A stretch of 56,090 bases of DNA from a candidate division KSB1 bacterium (GTDB lineage: Bacteria > Zhuqueibacterota > Zhuqueibacteria > Residuimicrobiales > Krinioviventaceae). Numbering within the stretch: the first letter of the stretch is position 1; each line of letters starts with the position of its first letter. The notes under the pieces were generated by a model that was not told the origin of the DNA, ran no database searches, and worked only from the letters and a program-made list of their open reading frames with translations. Below are positions 8,196 to 16,883 of the stretch, one piece after another. The DNA lies in assembly GCA_034505495.1 (NCBI GenBank), contig JAPDQV010000019.1, forward strand, positions 3,434 to 59,523, written 5' to 3'. The position numbers and the translations under genes were made by a program.

Positions 8196-9284
8196 ATGGG
8201 TTTTGAACGCGTCATCGGTCAGCAGCATGCAAAGGATATTCTGCGGCAGGCCCTGCAAAGCGGCAGGATGGCGCACGCTTATCTTTTCATCGGACCGGAG
8301 GGCGTCGGCAAGGAAGCCTTGGCAGTGGAATTTGCCAAGGCCCTGCTCTGCACCGGCAAGGAGAATCCTCCATGCCTGCAATGCCTCAACTGCCGGCGCG
8401 TTGAGCAGTTTCAGCATCCCGATCTCATGTTTCTTTTTCCGGCGGCCAAAGAAACCGATGCGGATCAACTTCGTAAGGTGTTGGACAGTTTTGCAGCCCA
8501 GCCGTATCGAAGGCAGCGGCTTTCGGCTGTGACGATTTCGATCGAACGCATCCGAGAGGTGAGGCGGTGGGCGGCGCTCAAGCCGCTGGAAGGGCGTCAG
8601 GTGGTCGTCATCGGCGAGGCCGACCGCATCAAGGCCGAAGCGGCTAATGCCCTGCTCAAGCTTCTCGAAGAGCCGCCGGCCGAGTTGTACTTTTTGCTGA
8701 CCTCGTCGCAACCGGAGGCCCTGCTGCCGACGATCGTCTCGCGCTGCCAACAGATTCGACTGCATCCGCTGAGCGAAAAAGAGATCATGACGGCGTTGAT
8801 CGAACGGGAGGGAATGGACGAAGAGCAGGCCAGGCTGCTGAGCCGCATCAGCCAGGGCAGCTACCGCCGCGCTTTGGAATGGGCGGATGAAGATTTCGGC
8901 AGGCTGCGCGACGATGTGCTCGATCTGCTGCGCGCGTCGCTGCGCACCCACAGAGCGCGATTGGAAACAGTCGAAAAACTCGCTCAGCAATACGATCGCC
9001 GTGAACTCGCCGATCTCCTCGATCTTGTGATGATTTGGTTCCGCGACGCTCAATTGCTGCAGCTTTTTGCCGGTGATGCCGAAAGATTTGTCGTCAACCT
9101 CGATCGACTCGAGCAGCTGAAACGATTTGTCGATGCGTTTGAGACGATCGACTATGATCGCATTTTTCAAGACATCGAAACATCCATACAAATGATCGAG
9201 CGCAGCGTTTATCAGCAGCTGGTTTTGCTGGTGCTGCTGAGTCGAATGCGTGCCGCTGTAAAACTGAAAGGTCGAAGCATATGA
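8196..9284 (+). CDS. holB: DNA polymerase III delta' subunit
   Basis: Clamp-loader delta' subunit (362 residues), an AAA+ protein that helps load the beta clamp. The start ATG gives MGFERVIGQQHAKDIL, the canonical family N-terminus; an open frame extends further upstream but only over the end of envC. The nucleotide loop reads GPEGVGKEAL, with Glu where active ATPases have Thr/Ser, as expected for a non-hydrolysing delta'. The zinc module is present as C-x(8)-C-x2-C-x2-C (CTGK...CLQCLNC). The conserved ADRIKAEAANALLKLLEEPP and SRC (VSRCQQIRL) segments follow. The stop overlaps the ricT start as ATGA. Confidence 0.93.
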   Translation: MGFERVIGQQHAKDILRQALQSGRMAHAYLFIGPEGVGKEALAVEFAKALLCTGKENPPCLQCLNCRRVEQFQHPDLMFLFPAAKETDADQLRKVLDSFAAQPYRRQRLSAVTISIERIREVRRWAALKPLEGRQVVVIGEADRIKAEAANALLKLLEEPPAELYFLLTSSQPEALLPTIVSRCQQIRLHPLSEKEIMTALIEREGMDEEQARLLSRISQGSYRRALEWADEDFGRLRDDVLDLLRASLRTHRARLETVEKLAQQYDRRELADLLDLVMIWFRDAQLLQLFAGDAERFVVNLDRLEQLKRFVDAFETIDYDRIFQDIETSIQMIERSVYQQLVLLVLLSRMRAAVKLKGRSI

Positions 9285-10156
9285 TGATAGAGATATTGTT
9301 CAAAGGTGAACGTCGGGAAATCTACCATAACCCGCAGCAGTTTCCATTTCAGGTCGGTGATTACGCCATTGTCGAGGCGGAAAAGGGTGAAGATCTGGGG
9401 ATTGTCAACCAGATCGGATCGCTGTTGGAGCGAAAACGGCGCGATACACCGATCCGCAACATCATCCGCAAGCCGACGGTGCAAGATATGGCGCGTTATC
9501 GTGAAAATCGCCGTAAAGAATTCGAAGCCTATCAGCTCTGTCGGAAAAAAGTGGCCGAACACGGCCTGGATATGAAGGTGGTCGACGTCGAGTATCAGTT
9601 CGACGGCCAAAAAATTACTTTTTACTTTACGGCCGAAAAGCGGATCGACTTTCGAGCGTTGGTCAAAGATCTGGCGTCGATCTATAAAGTGCGCATAGAG
9701 CTGCGGCAAATCGGCGTGCGCGACGAAGCCAAGCGCATCGGCGGATACGGTGCCTGCGGTAGAAAGCTCTGCTGCACGACGTGGCTGAAAGAATTCGACC
9801 CCATTACCACCCAGTGCGCCAAGGAGCAGAATCTGCCGCTCAACCCGCAAAAGCTCTCCGGTCTGTGCAGCCGCTTGTTGTGCTGTCTGATGTACGAACG
9901 AGAGTTCTACCGCCAACAGGCGGAAAAACTGCCGCCGGTCGGTACCAAATACAAAACTGCCAAAGGAATCGGCATCGTTACTCATTATGATGTCTTTAAG
10001 GAAATCGTAACCCTGCAGTACGAGGACAACCGGCTGGAGGTTATGACGCTTGAGGAACTGCTGCCGTTGGAATTCGAACTGCCGCCGGACTATGAAAAGC
10101 GGCTAGCAGCAGAGCAAATGCAAAGTGAAGAACTCGATGAGAGGGTAGGGGAATGA
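9281..10156 (+). CDS. ricT: PSP1-domain protein RicT (YaaT)
   Basis: PSP1-domain protein of 291 residues matching RicT/YaaT. In Bacillus subtilis this works with RicA and RicF in a complex that carries [4Fe-4S] clusters and directs RNase Y to certain mRNAs, affecting sporulation and competence. The hallmark Cys-rich stretch is intact: GGYGACGRKLCCTTW, then CSRLLCCLMYE. RicA and RicF are not in the window. Outside Firmicutes the role is not settled. Its start overlaps the holB stop and its stop overlaps the pfkA start, both as ATGA. The placement after holB is the same as in Bacillus, which supports orthology. Confidence 0.9.
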   Translation: MMIEILFKGERREIYHNPQQFPFQVGDYAIVEAEKGEDLGIVNQIGSLLERKRRDTPIRNIIRKPTVQDMARYRENRRKEFEAYQLCRKKVAEHGLDMKVVDVEYQFDGQKITFYFTAEKRIDFRALVKDLASIYKVRIELRQIGVRDEAKRIGGYGACGRKLCCTTWLKEFDPITTQCAKEQNLPLNPQKLSGLCSRLLCCLMYEREFYRQQAEKLPPVGTKYKTAKGIGIVTHYDVFKEIVTLQYEDNRLEVMTLEELLPLEFELPPDYEKRLAAEQMQSEELDERVGE

Positions 10157-11253
10157 GACAGAGGATTCACCGTGTCGGCTTGTTGACGGGCGGCGGAGAT
10201 TGTCCGGGTCTAAACGCCGTCATTCGTGCCGTCTCTAAGGCTTTGATGCGCGCCCAAAATACGGAAGTGATCGGTTTTGAAGACGGCTTTGAGGGGCTGA
10301 TCGAGAACCGTTACAAAATTCTCGACTGGAACGCCGTTTCGGGTATTCTGCAGCGCGGCGGAACCATTTTGGGGACCTCGAATAAAGCCGATCCGTTCGG
10401 CTATATTGTTTACGAAAACGGTCAGCGGCGGTTGGTGGATAAATCCGACGAGGTGCTGCGCAACATCGAAGCTCTGGGACTCGAAGCACTGGTGGTTATC
10501 GGCGGCGACGGCAGTATGACCATTGCCCGCAAGCTGATGCAGAAAGGCGTGCCGATCGTCGGTGTGCCCAAGACGATCGACAATGATCTTTACGGCACCG
10601 ATTACACCTTCGGCTATGATACGGCCGTATCGATTGCAGCCGAGGCCATCGACCGCATTCACACCACCGCCGAGTCGCACCACCGCATCATGCTGGTCGA
10701 GATCATGGGACGCTATGCCGGTTGGTTGACTTTGGGTGCCGGTTTGGCTTCCGGTGCGGATGTGATCATTATTCCGGAGATCGAATATGATCTCGAGGCA
10801 ATCATCGAAGTCGTTGAGCAGCGCAGTAAACGCGGCCGACGTTTCAGCCTCATCGCCGTTTCCGAGGGCGCCAAACCGCGCGGCGGCCAACTGACGGTGC
10901 AGCGAATCGTCGAAGACAGTCCTGAAAAGATTCGTCTCGGCGGCGTCAGCATCAAACTATGCAATGAAATCGAAGCCGCGACCGGCCTGGAAGCGCGGGC
11001 AACCATTCTCGGTCATCTGCAGCGCGGAGGCACTCCCACTGCATTCGATCGTATTTTGTCGACACGCTACGGTGTCGCGGCGGCAGAGCTGATCATACGC
11101 GGTGAATTCGGCCGTATGACCGCATTGCAGGGGGGGCGCATCACGCACGTGCCCATCGAAGAGGTCGGCGGACGAACGCGAACCGTGGATCCGGAAAACG
11201 AACTGCTGCGCGCTGCCCTAGCGACCGGCGTAAGCTTGGGCGTAAAATTGTAG
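10153..11253 (+). CDS. pfkA: 6-phosphofructokinase (ATP- or PPi-dependent)
   Basis: Phosphofructokinase of 366 residues, making fructose 1,6-bisphosphate in glycolysis. The N-terminus has LTGGGDCPGLNA, the nucleotide region GGDGS (117-121), the catalytic segment PKTIDND (139-145), and the fructose-6-phosphate region MGRYAGW. Gly120, equivalent to position 104 of the E. coli enzyme, is the ATP-type residue, whereas Lys140, equivalent to position 124, is the residue usual in PPi-dependent enzymes. Such mixed-site enzymes exist in the family with either cosubstrate, so the donor cannot be decided from sequence alone. Its presence inside an information-processing operon is unusual. The start overlaps ricT by four bases. 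Confidence 0.93.
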   Translation: MRQRIHRVGLLTGGGDCPGLNAVIRAVSKALMRAQNTEVIGFEDGFEGLIENRYKILDWNAVSGILQRGGTILGTSNKADPFGYIVYENGQRRLVDKSDEVLRNIEALGLEALVVIGGDGSMTIARKLMQKGVPIVGVPKTIDNDLYGTDYTFGYDTAVSIAAEAIDRIHTTAESHHRIMLVEIMGRYAGWLTLGAGLASGADVIIIPEIEYDLEAIIEVVEQRSKRGRRFSLIAVSEGAKPRGGQLTVQRIVEDSPEKIRLGGVSIKLCNEIEAATGLEARATILGHLQRGGTPTAFDRILSTRYGVAAAELIIRGEFGRMTALQGGRITHVPIEEVGGRTRTVDPENELLRAALATGVSLGVKL

Positions 11254-11282
11254 AGAACTTGTAAATTGGAAAGGAAATCCTC

Positions 11283-13331
11283 TTGAGCCACTCTTTCAAA
11301 CGAATTTTAGTAACCAGCGCTTTGCCGTACGCCAACGGCCCGATTCATCTGGGACATTTGGCGGGCGCTTATTTGCCGGCCGATATCTATGTACGTTATC
11401 AAAGACTCAAAAAGCGCGATGTGTTGTACATCTGCGGCTCTGATGAGCACGGCGTGCCGATCACCATTGCTGCCGAAAAACGCGGCGTTTCTCCGCAGGC
11501 CATCGTGGACGAATATCACGAGCGCAACAAAGCAGCCTTTGCCAAGTTCGGGATGTCGTTCGACTATTACGGCCGCACCAGCTCGCCCGTGCATCACCAA
11601 ACGTCGCAGGAATTTTTTCTGACCCTCTACCGTAAAGGGATCTTTAAAAAGAAACGGGAAAAGCAGCTCTATGACCCCAAAGCCAAAATGTTTTTGCCCG
11701 ACCGCTACGTGCGGGGAGAATGTCCGATTTGCGGCTTTGCCGAAGCTTACGGCGATCAGTGTGAAAAATGCGGCTCTTCGCTGTCGCCGACCGACCTAAA
11801 GAATCCAAAGAGCGCTCTTACCGGCGAAACGCCCGAGCTGCGCGAAACCGAGCATTGGTACATTCCGTTGGGCGATTTTCAGCCGCGCCTCGAAGACTGG
11901 CTGGCGACGCGCCGCGGTTGGAAACCCAACGTCATGGGACAGGTCAAGAGCTGGCTGGCCGAAGGGCTGTCGGATCGGGCCGTAACCCGCGACCTGTCGT
12001 GGGGCGTCAAAACGCCGCTGCCCGAAGCGGAGGGCAAGGTGCTCTATGTCTGGTTCGATGCGCCGATCGGCTATATTTCCGCCACCAAAGAATGGGCCAT
12101 GCAGAAAGGCGATCCTGAACTTTGGAAAACCTACTGGCAGAGCCAGGACACCAAGCTGGTTCATTTTATCGGCAAGGACAACATCGTCTTTCATTGCATC
12201 ATGTTTCCCGCCATGCTGATGGCGCACGGAGATTATGTGCTGCCCGACAACGTGCCGGCCAATGAGTTTCTCAATCTGGAAGGGAACAAGCTCAGCACCA
12301 GCCGCAACTATGCGGTGTGGCTGGAAGATTACGCGGCCAAATTCGAGATCGATCCGCTGCGCTATTATCTTGCCGCCAATGCGCCGGAGACCAAGGACTC
12401 TGATTTTACATGGAGCGAATTCCTCCAGCGCAACAACAGCGAGCTGGCGGACATTTTGGGCAATTTCATCAATCGTACGCTGGCATTCTTGGATCAACGC
12501 TTCGAAGGCGTTATCCCTGCCCGAGGGGAGACGGATGATTTGGACCGCAGCATGCTCGAGACGATTCGTCGCGCGCCCGAACTCGTCGGCGAAGCCGTCG
12601 AGCGTTTTGAAATTCGCCGCGCCGTCGCTCTGCTGATGGATACGGCCCGCAGCGCCAACAAATATTTCAACGATCAGGCGCCGTGGCTGACGATCAAAGA
12701 AAATCCCGCAAAATGCGCAACCACGATCAATATCTGTCTGCAGGCCTGCGCCTTGTTTGCGGTACTGATGGAGCCGGTGATGCCCTTTTCCGCAGAAAAG
12801 CTTTGGAAGATGCTGGGATTCGAAGGCGACCTGCACGATCAAAAATGGGACGCTGCGGGTGAATTTCCTCTGCCGGTCGGCAAAAAGATCGGTAAACCGG
12901 CAATTCTTTTCCGAAAAATCGAAGAGGCGGAAATTCAGCCGGAGATCGAGCGGCTGCGCCGGGTCCAGGAATCGCTGAATAAACCGCCGGTTCAGGAAGA
13001 GACGCCGCTGATATCGATCGACCAGTTTGCTCAAGTACAGCTGCGCGTGGCTACGGTGCTGCAGGCTGAAAGGATTCCCAAGGCGGACAAGCTGCTCAAA
13101 CTGCAGATCAAAATCGGCGATGAACGACGGCAGATCGTTGCCGGCATAGCCCAGCGTTATACCCCCGAGGAATTGATCGGCAAAAAGATCATTGTCGTCG
13201 CCAACCTGCAGCCAGCGGTTATTCGCGGCATTGAATCGCGCGGCATGCTGCTCGCTGCCGAAGATGCGGAAGGCCGCTTTTCTCTGCTCGGCTTGGACCG
13301 AGAGGTTGCCGACGGCGCGAAAATCCGTTGA
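11283..13331 (+). CDS. metG: Methionyl-tRNA synthetase with C-terminal tRNA-binding domain
   Basis: Charges tRNA-Met (682 residues). The start is TTG at 11283, preceded by a GGAAAGGAA site; this gives the canonical opening around ALPYANGPIHLGHLAGAY, which includes the HIGH motif. The zinc knuckle is present (CPIC, then CEKC). The KMSKS loop is KLSTS in GNKLSTSRNYAVW. The anticodon-binding helical domain follows, and residues from about 570 form a C-terminal EMAP/Trbp-type tRNA-binding domain (QVQLRVATVLQAERIPKADKLL), which commonly mediates dimerisation and tRNA binding. The TGA stop overlaps a possible TTG start of tatD. Length and domain order are typical of the long bacterial form. Confidence 0.96.
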   Translation: MSHSFKRILVTSALPYANGPIHLGHLAGAYLPADIYVRYQRLKKRDVLYICGSDEHGVPITIAAEKRGVSPQAIVDEYHERNKAAFAKFGMSFDYYGRTSSPVHHQTSQEFFLTLYRKGIFKKKREKQLYDPKAKMFLPDRYVRGECPICGFAEAYGDQCEKCGSSLSPTDLKNPKSALTGETPELRETEHWYIPLGDFQPRLEDWLATRRGWKPNVMGQVKSWLAEGLSDRAVTRDLSWGVKTPLPEAEGKVLYVWFDAPIGYISATKEWAMQKGDPELWKTYWQSQDTKLVHFIGKDNIVFHCIMFPAMLMAHGDYVLPDNVPANEFLNLEGNKLSTSRNYAVWLEDYAAKFEIDPLRYYLAANAPETKDSDFTWSEFLQRNNSELADILGNFINRTLAFLDQRFEGVIPARGETDDLDRSMLETIRRAPELVGEAVERFEIRRAVALLMDTARSANKYFNDQAPWLTIKENPAKCATTINICLQACALFAVLMEPVMPFSAEKLWKMLGFEGDLHDQKWDAAGEFPLPVGKKIGKPAILFRKIEEAEIQPEIERLRRVQESLNKPPVQEETPLISIDQFAQVQLRVATVLQAERIPKADKLLKLQIKIGDERRQIVAGIAQRYTPEELIGKKIIVVANLQPAVIRGIESRGMLLAAEDAEGRFSLLGLDREVADGAKIR

Positions 13332-13360
13332 AACTCGAGCTGGAAAACGCGGACGCCCAA

Positions 13361-14152
13361 ATGCTGATCGACACGCACGCCCATCTCGATTACGACCGCT
13401 ATGATGGAGATCGTGAGGATGTGATACGACGCGCCGTTGCCGAGGGTGTTACGGCCGTCATCACCGTCGGCGTCGATCACCGCAGCTCCCTGACGGCGGT
13501 CAAGTTGGCGGAACACTATCCTCAGCTCTATGCCGCGGTCGGCGTCCATCCGCATGATGCCGCTTCAATGAGCGATGAACAGTTTGAAGAGCTGGCCGAA
13601 TTGGTCAACCATCCGCGCGTCGTAGCCGTGGGCGAAGTAGGACTTGACTATCACTACAATTACTCGGCTCCCGAGGTGCAGCGCCGCGTCTTTCGCCGTT
13701 TTATCGATTTGGCGCTGCGTTCGGAAAAGCCGTTGATCATTCACACGCGCGAGGCGGCTGAAGACACGCGATCGTTGCTGCACGAGAGGAAACGACACGG
13801 CTGGCGCGGCGTATTTCACTGTTTTTCCGGCGACGAGAGCGAAGCGGAGCGGGTCTTAGAGATGGGTTTTCATATTTCTTTTACCGGCGTCGTTACGTTC
13901 CGCAACGCAAGAGCCGCCCAGGTCGCGCGCCGGGTTCCCTTGGACAGGCTTTTGGTGGAAACAGATTGTCCCTATCTCACGCCGGAGCCGTTTCGCGGCA
14001 AACGCAACGAGCCGGCTTTTGTCGTCTATGTGGCGCGCAAAATGGCTGAACTGAAAGGCGTCCCCTTTGACACGCTCGCCGACCTGACGACGCAAAACGC
14101 CGCCGTACTGTTCGGCCTGCCCCTTGAAAAGCTGTCCGATTCGATCCGATGA
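13361..14152 (+). CDS. tatD: TatD family metal-dependent hydrolase (DNase)
   Basis: TatD-type metallo-hydrolase of 263 residues, a TIM-barrel enzyme; family members act as 3'-5' exonucleases or DNases. The metal-binding motifs are all visible: IDTHAHLDY at the N-terminus, GEVGLDYHY, IIHTREA, FHCFSGD and ETDCPYLTPEP. The ATG at 13361 gives the normal family N-terminus. A TTG at 13328 that overlaps the metG stop would add 11 residues and cannot be excluded. The gene order metG-tatD-rsmA also occurs in Bacillus (metS-yabD-ksgA, with interruptions). The stop overlaps the rsmA start as ATGA. Confidence 0.93.
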   Translation: MLIDTHAHLDYDRYDGDREDVIRRAVAEGVTAVITVGVDHRSSLTAVKLAEHYPQLYAAVGVHPHDAASMSDEQFEELAELVNHPRVVAVGEVGLDYHYNYSAPEVQRRVFRRFIDLALRSEKPLIIHTREAAEDTRSLLHERKRHGWRGVFHCFSGDESEAERVLEMGFHISFTGVVTFRNARAAQVARRVPLDRLLVETDCPYLTPEPFRGKRNEPAFVVYVARKMAELKGVPFDTLADLTTQNAAVLFGLPLEKLSDSIR

Positions 14153-14925
14153 AGCCGAAAAAGAGTCTGGGTCAGAATTTCCTCGTCGACCTCAACATGG
14201 CGCTCAAGATGGTCGAGGCAATCGGCCCGCAACCGGACGATATTATGGTTGAGATCGGTCCGGGCCACGGCATTCTGACTCGACTGCTGCAGCCCCGCGT
14301 ACGCAAACTCTACGCCGTGGAAATCGACCAACGATTTTACGAAGAACTGCGGGCAAAATTTGCCGGTTGCGACAACTTTGTGCTGGTGGAAAGCGACATC
14401 CTGGACTTTGATTTTTCCGCCACTGCGGCTGATCAAGTGCGCGTCGTCGGTAATATTCCCTACAACATTACCAGCCCGATCCTTTTTCACACGTTTGAGT
14501 ACCGGAAGCAGATTAGAGATGTCACCCTTCTCATGCAGAAGGAGGTCGGCGTACGTGCGGCGGCAGAAGAGAATTGTAAGGACTATGGCGTGTTGTCGGT
14601 CTTGGGTCAGGCTTTGGCCGATGTCGAGCTGCTGATGAAAGTACCGCCGACCGTTTTTCGTCCCCGCCCCAAAGTGGATTCGGTTCTCGTGCGCTGGCGA
14701 TTCAACGAAGAACGGGCGCGCCGCATCCGTGATGAGAAGTTTTTTCGGCAGATCGTACGGCGCGCTTTCAACCAACGCCGCAAAATGCTGCGCAACTCGC
14801 TGAAAGATTTTGCCGACCTGACGCGTTTTGATTTTACCCGTCGACCGGAACAGCTGAGCGTCGAAGAGTGGATCGATTTGGCTAACGAGCTGTTTGAAAA
14901 AGTCCAATCGACAACCACGAGGTGA
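14149..14925 (+). CDS. rsmA: 16S rRNA dimethyladenosine transferase
   Basis: RsmA/KsgA (258 residues), which dimethylates two adjacent adenines near the 3' end of 16S rRNA using S-adenosylmethionine and acts as a late small-subunit assembly factor. The N-terminal KKSLGQNFLVD is canonical. The SAM-binding motif is VEIGPGHGILTRLL and the catalytic motif is NIPYNITSPI. The C-terminal part has RPKVDSVLVRW and FNQRRKMLRNSL, both family signatures. The start overlaps the tatD stop by four bases, and recO begins three bases after its stop, so the group is translated as a tight operon. Confidence 0.96.
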   Translation: MKPKKSLGQNFLVDLNMALKMVEAIGPQPDDIMVEIGPGHGILTRLLQPRVRKLYAVEIDQRFYEELRAKFAGCDNFVLVESDILDFDFSATAADQVRVVGNIPYNITSPILFHTFEYRKQIRDVTLLMQKEVGVRAAAEENCKDYGVLSVLGQALADVELLMKVPPTVFRPRPKVDSVLVRWRFNEERARRIRDEKFFRQIVRRAFNQRRKMLRNSLKDFADLTRFDFTRRPEQLSVEEWIDLANELFEKVQSTTTR

Positions 14926-14928
14926 GTA

Positions 14929-15714
14929 TTGTCGATTCAAAAGGCTGAAGCCGTGGTTCTACACAGCCGACCGCAGGGCGAGACGAGCAAAATCATCACG
15001 CTCTATACGCGCGAGTTCGGCAAGCTGTCACTGATGGCCAAAGGATCCCGCGGTCTACAGTCCAAATATCTTGGCGCACTCGAGAGCTTTAATCACCTGT
15101 CGATTGTTTTCTACCAAAAAGAAGAGCGCAGTCTTCAGTATCTCAGCCAGGCGACCATTCTGAATCCTTTTATGAATCTGCGCAGCCAATTGGGTCGTAC
15201 GGTTTTGGCGGCCATTCCCTGTGAGATCGTCGAGCGGACGGAGGTTGAATCGCGACCGCACGTCCAATTGTTCGACCTATTGCTCGAAGCGCTTTCAGCG
15301 CTCGATACTGCTGAAAGAGGCCTGCGCAACATCGTAAGAGCCTTTATTTTGCATTTTGCTTCGCTGGCGGGATTCGCTCCGCAATTGTATCGTTGCCGCG
15401 ACTGCGGCGCAGAGGCGGCTGACTCGGACGTTTCGTTTCTCCTACGGGACGGCTCTTATTTGTGCGGGGCATGCGCGGCTGAGGGCTTCGGCAAAAGACT
15501 CTCCGCCGCAGCGCTGCAGACGCTCCGCAGCCTTGCCGTCTCGTCGCTTTCGACAGCAACGCGACGGCCGGTCTCTGCCGCTCTAGGTGAAGAGTTGGAC
15601 GCGTTTTTGTTCGATTATTTGGCCGTACATTTGGAGGAGATGAAAAGCTGCAGGTCTCTGAAGGTGCTCCACAGCCTGCAAAATCATTTATCGAGAGAGG
15701 AAACGGAAAGCTGA
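14929..15714 (+). CDS. recO: DNA repair protein RecO
   Basis: RecO (261 residues), which together with RecR helps load RecA onto single-stranded DNA coated with SSB. The start is TTG at 14929, preceded by a GAGGTGAG site spanning the rsmA stop. The N-terminal OB-fold opens QKAEAVVLHSRPQGETSKIITLYT, shown here in two parts: QKAEAVVLHSR and ETSKIITLYTREFGK. The conserved LMAKGSRG follows. The C-terminal domain carries a zinc site, CRDCGA ... YLCGACA. The length is typical. The stop is seven bases before the metX ATG. Confidence 0.92.
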   Translation: MSIQKAEAVVLHSRPQGETSKIITLYTREFGKLSLMAKGSRGLQSKYLGALESFNHLSIVFYQKEERSLQYLSQATILNPFMNLRSQLGRTVLAAIPCEIVERTEVESRPHVQLFDLLLEALSALDTAERGLRNIVRAFILHFASLAGFAPQLYRCRDCGAEAADSDVSFLLRDGSYLCGACAAEGFGKRLSAAALQTLRSLAVSSLSTATRRPVSAALGEELDAFLFDYLAVHLEEMKSCRSLKVLHSLQNHLSREETES

Positions 15715-15721
15715 TCTGCTT

Positions 15722-16858
15722 ATGAACCCCAACGCATCCGTCGGAATCGTCGAAAAGAAATATTTCACCTTTGCTGAACCGCCCAACGAGATGCCGCTGG
15801 AGAGCGGCGAACGGCTTGGCCCGATTACGCTGGCTTACGAGACTTACGGCAGGTTGAACGATCGGCGCGACAACGCGATTCTCATCTGCCATGCTCTGTC
15901 GGGAGATTCACATGTCGCCGGCTATTACTCGGAAAAGGACCGCAAGCCGGGATGGTGGGAATTCATGGTCGGCTCCGGCCGCGCCATCGACACGGATAAA
16001 TATTTCGTCATCTGTTCGAACGTGATTGCCGGCTGCCAAGGATCGACAGGACCATCATCCCTAAAACCGGATGGAAAGGGCCATTATAACCTCAGTTTCC
16101 CGGTGGTGACTATCGGCGACATGGTGCGCGCGCAGACGAAGCTTATAGATCATCTCGGTATCGAAAAGCTGATGTGCGTCCTAGGCGGTTCCATGGGCGG
16201 CATGCAGGTGCTCGAATGGATAGTGGAGTACCCCGATCGCGTCGCTTCAGCGATTCCACACGCCACCACCACACGTTTGACGGCGCAAGGCATCGCTTTC
16301 CACGAGGTCGGAAGACAGGCTATTTACGCCGATCCCGACTGGCGCGGCGGCGATTATCTGGAGTACGGCGTTGTCCCGCGTAAAGGCTTGGCCGTTGCCA
16401 GAATGCTTGCGCATATTACCTATCTCAGCGAAGAGTCAATGCACCAAAAATTCGGCAGAAGGCTGCGCGAAAAGGAACGGTACGGTTACGATTTCAGCAC
16501 CGATTTCGAAGTGGAAAGCTATCTCCACTATCAGGGAGAATCCTTTGTACAGCGTTTCGATGCCAACTCTTACCTTTATATCACCAAGGCCATCGACTAT
16601 TTTGACCTGAAGCAGGATTATGGCACGCTAGAGGATGCTTTTGCCAAAGTCAAGGCCAAGGTGCTCGTTTTTTCGTTTACTTCGGACTGGCTCTTTCCGA
16701 CCGTGCAAAACCTGGAAATTGTGCGCGCTTTGCAGGCGCACCGCAAGCCGGTCAGCTTTATCGAGTTCCAATCGCCTTTCGGCCATGATTCGTTTCTGAT
16801 CGAAAATCCGCAACAGGAAAAGGTCGTCGCCGACTTTTTAGCACATGTTTACGACTGA
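15722..16858 (+). CDS. metX: Homoserine O-acetyltransferase (alpha/beta hydrolase family)
   Basis: MetX (378 residues), activating homoserine, usually with acetyl-CoA, as the first step of methionine synthesis. It has the alpha/beta-hydrolase fold with nucleophile Ser in LGGSMGGMQ, Asp in FTSDWLFP and His in FGHDSFLI. The conserved HALSGDSHVAGYY and CQGSTGPSS segments are present. Some family members use succinyl-CoA or act on serine, so acyl specificity is inferred from the family, not proven. It directly precedes metW, the common MetX-MetW pairing. No methionine riboswitch or regulatory site is seen because the gene sits inside the operon. Confidence 0.92.
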   Translation: MNPNASVGIVEKKYFTFAEPPNEMPLESGERLGPITLAYETYGRLNDRRDNAILICHALSGDSHVAGYYSEKDRKPGWWEFMVGSGRAIDTDKYFVICSNVIAGCQGSTGPSSLKPDGKGHYNLSFPVVTIGDMVRAQTKLIDHLGIEKLMCVLGGSMGGMQVLEWIVEYPDRVASAIPHATTTRLTAQGIAFHEVGRQAIYADPDWRGGDYLEYGVVPRKGLAVARMLAHITYLSEESMHQKFGRRLREKERYGYDFSTDFEVESYLHYQGESFVQRFDANSYLYITKAIDYFDLKQDYGTLEDAFAKVKAKVLVFSFTSDWLFPTVQNLEIVRALQAHRKPVSFIEFQSPFGHDSFLIENPQQEKVVADFLAHVYD

Positions 16859-16883
16859 TATTTCGACACCAGCGGAGTCAAGC

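Noticed and set aside
8025..9191. Long minus-strand open frame of 388 codons
   Set aside because: It is antisense to holB, which has clear family motifs; the minus-strand product has no recognisable domain and an odd Gln/Arg-rich composition.
11796..13034. Minus-strand open frame of 412 codons
   Set aside because: It is antisense to metG and has no protein-family features.
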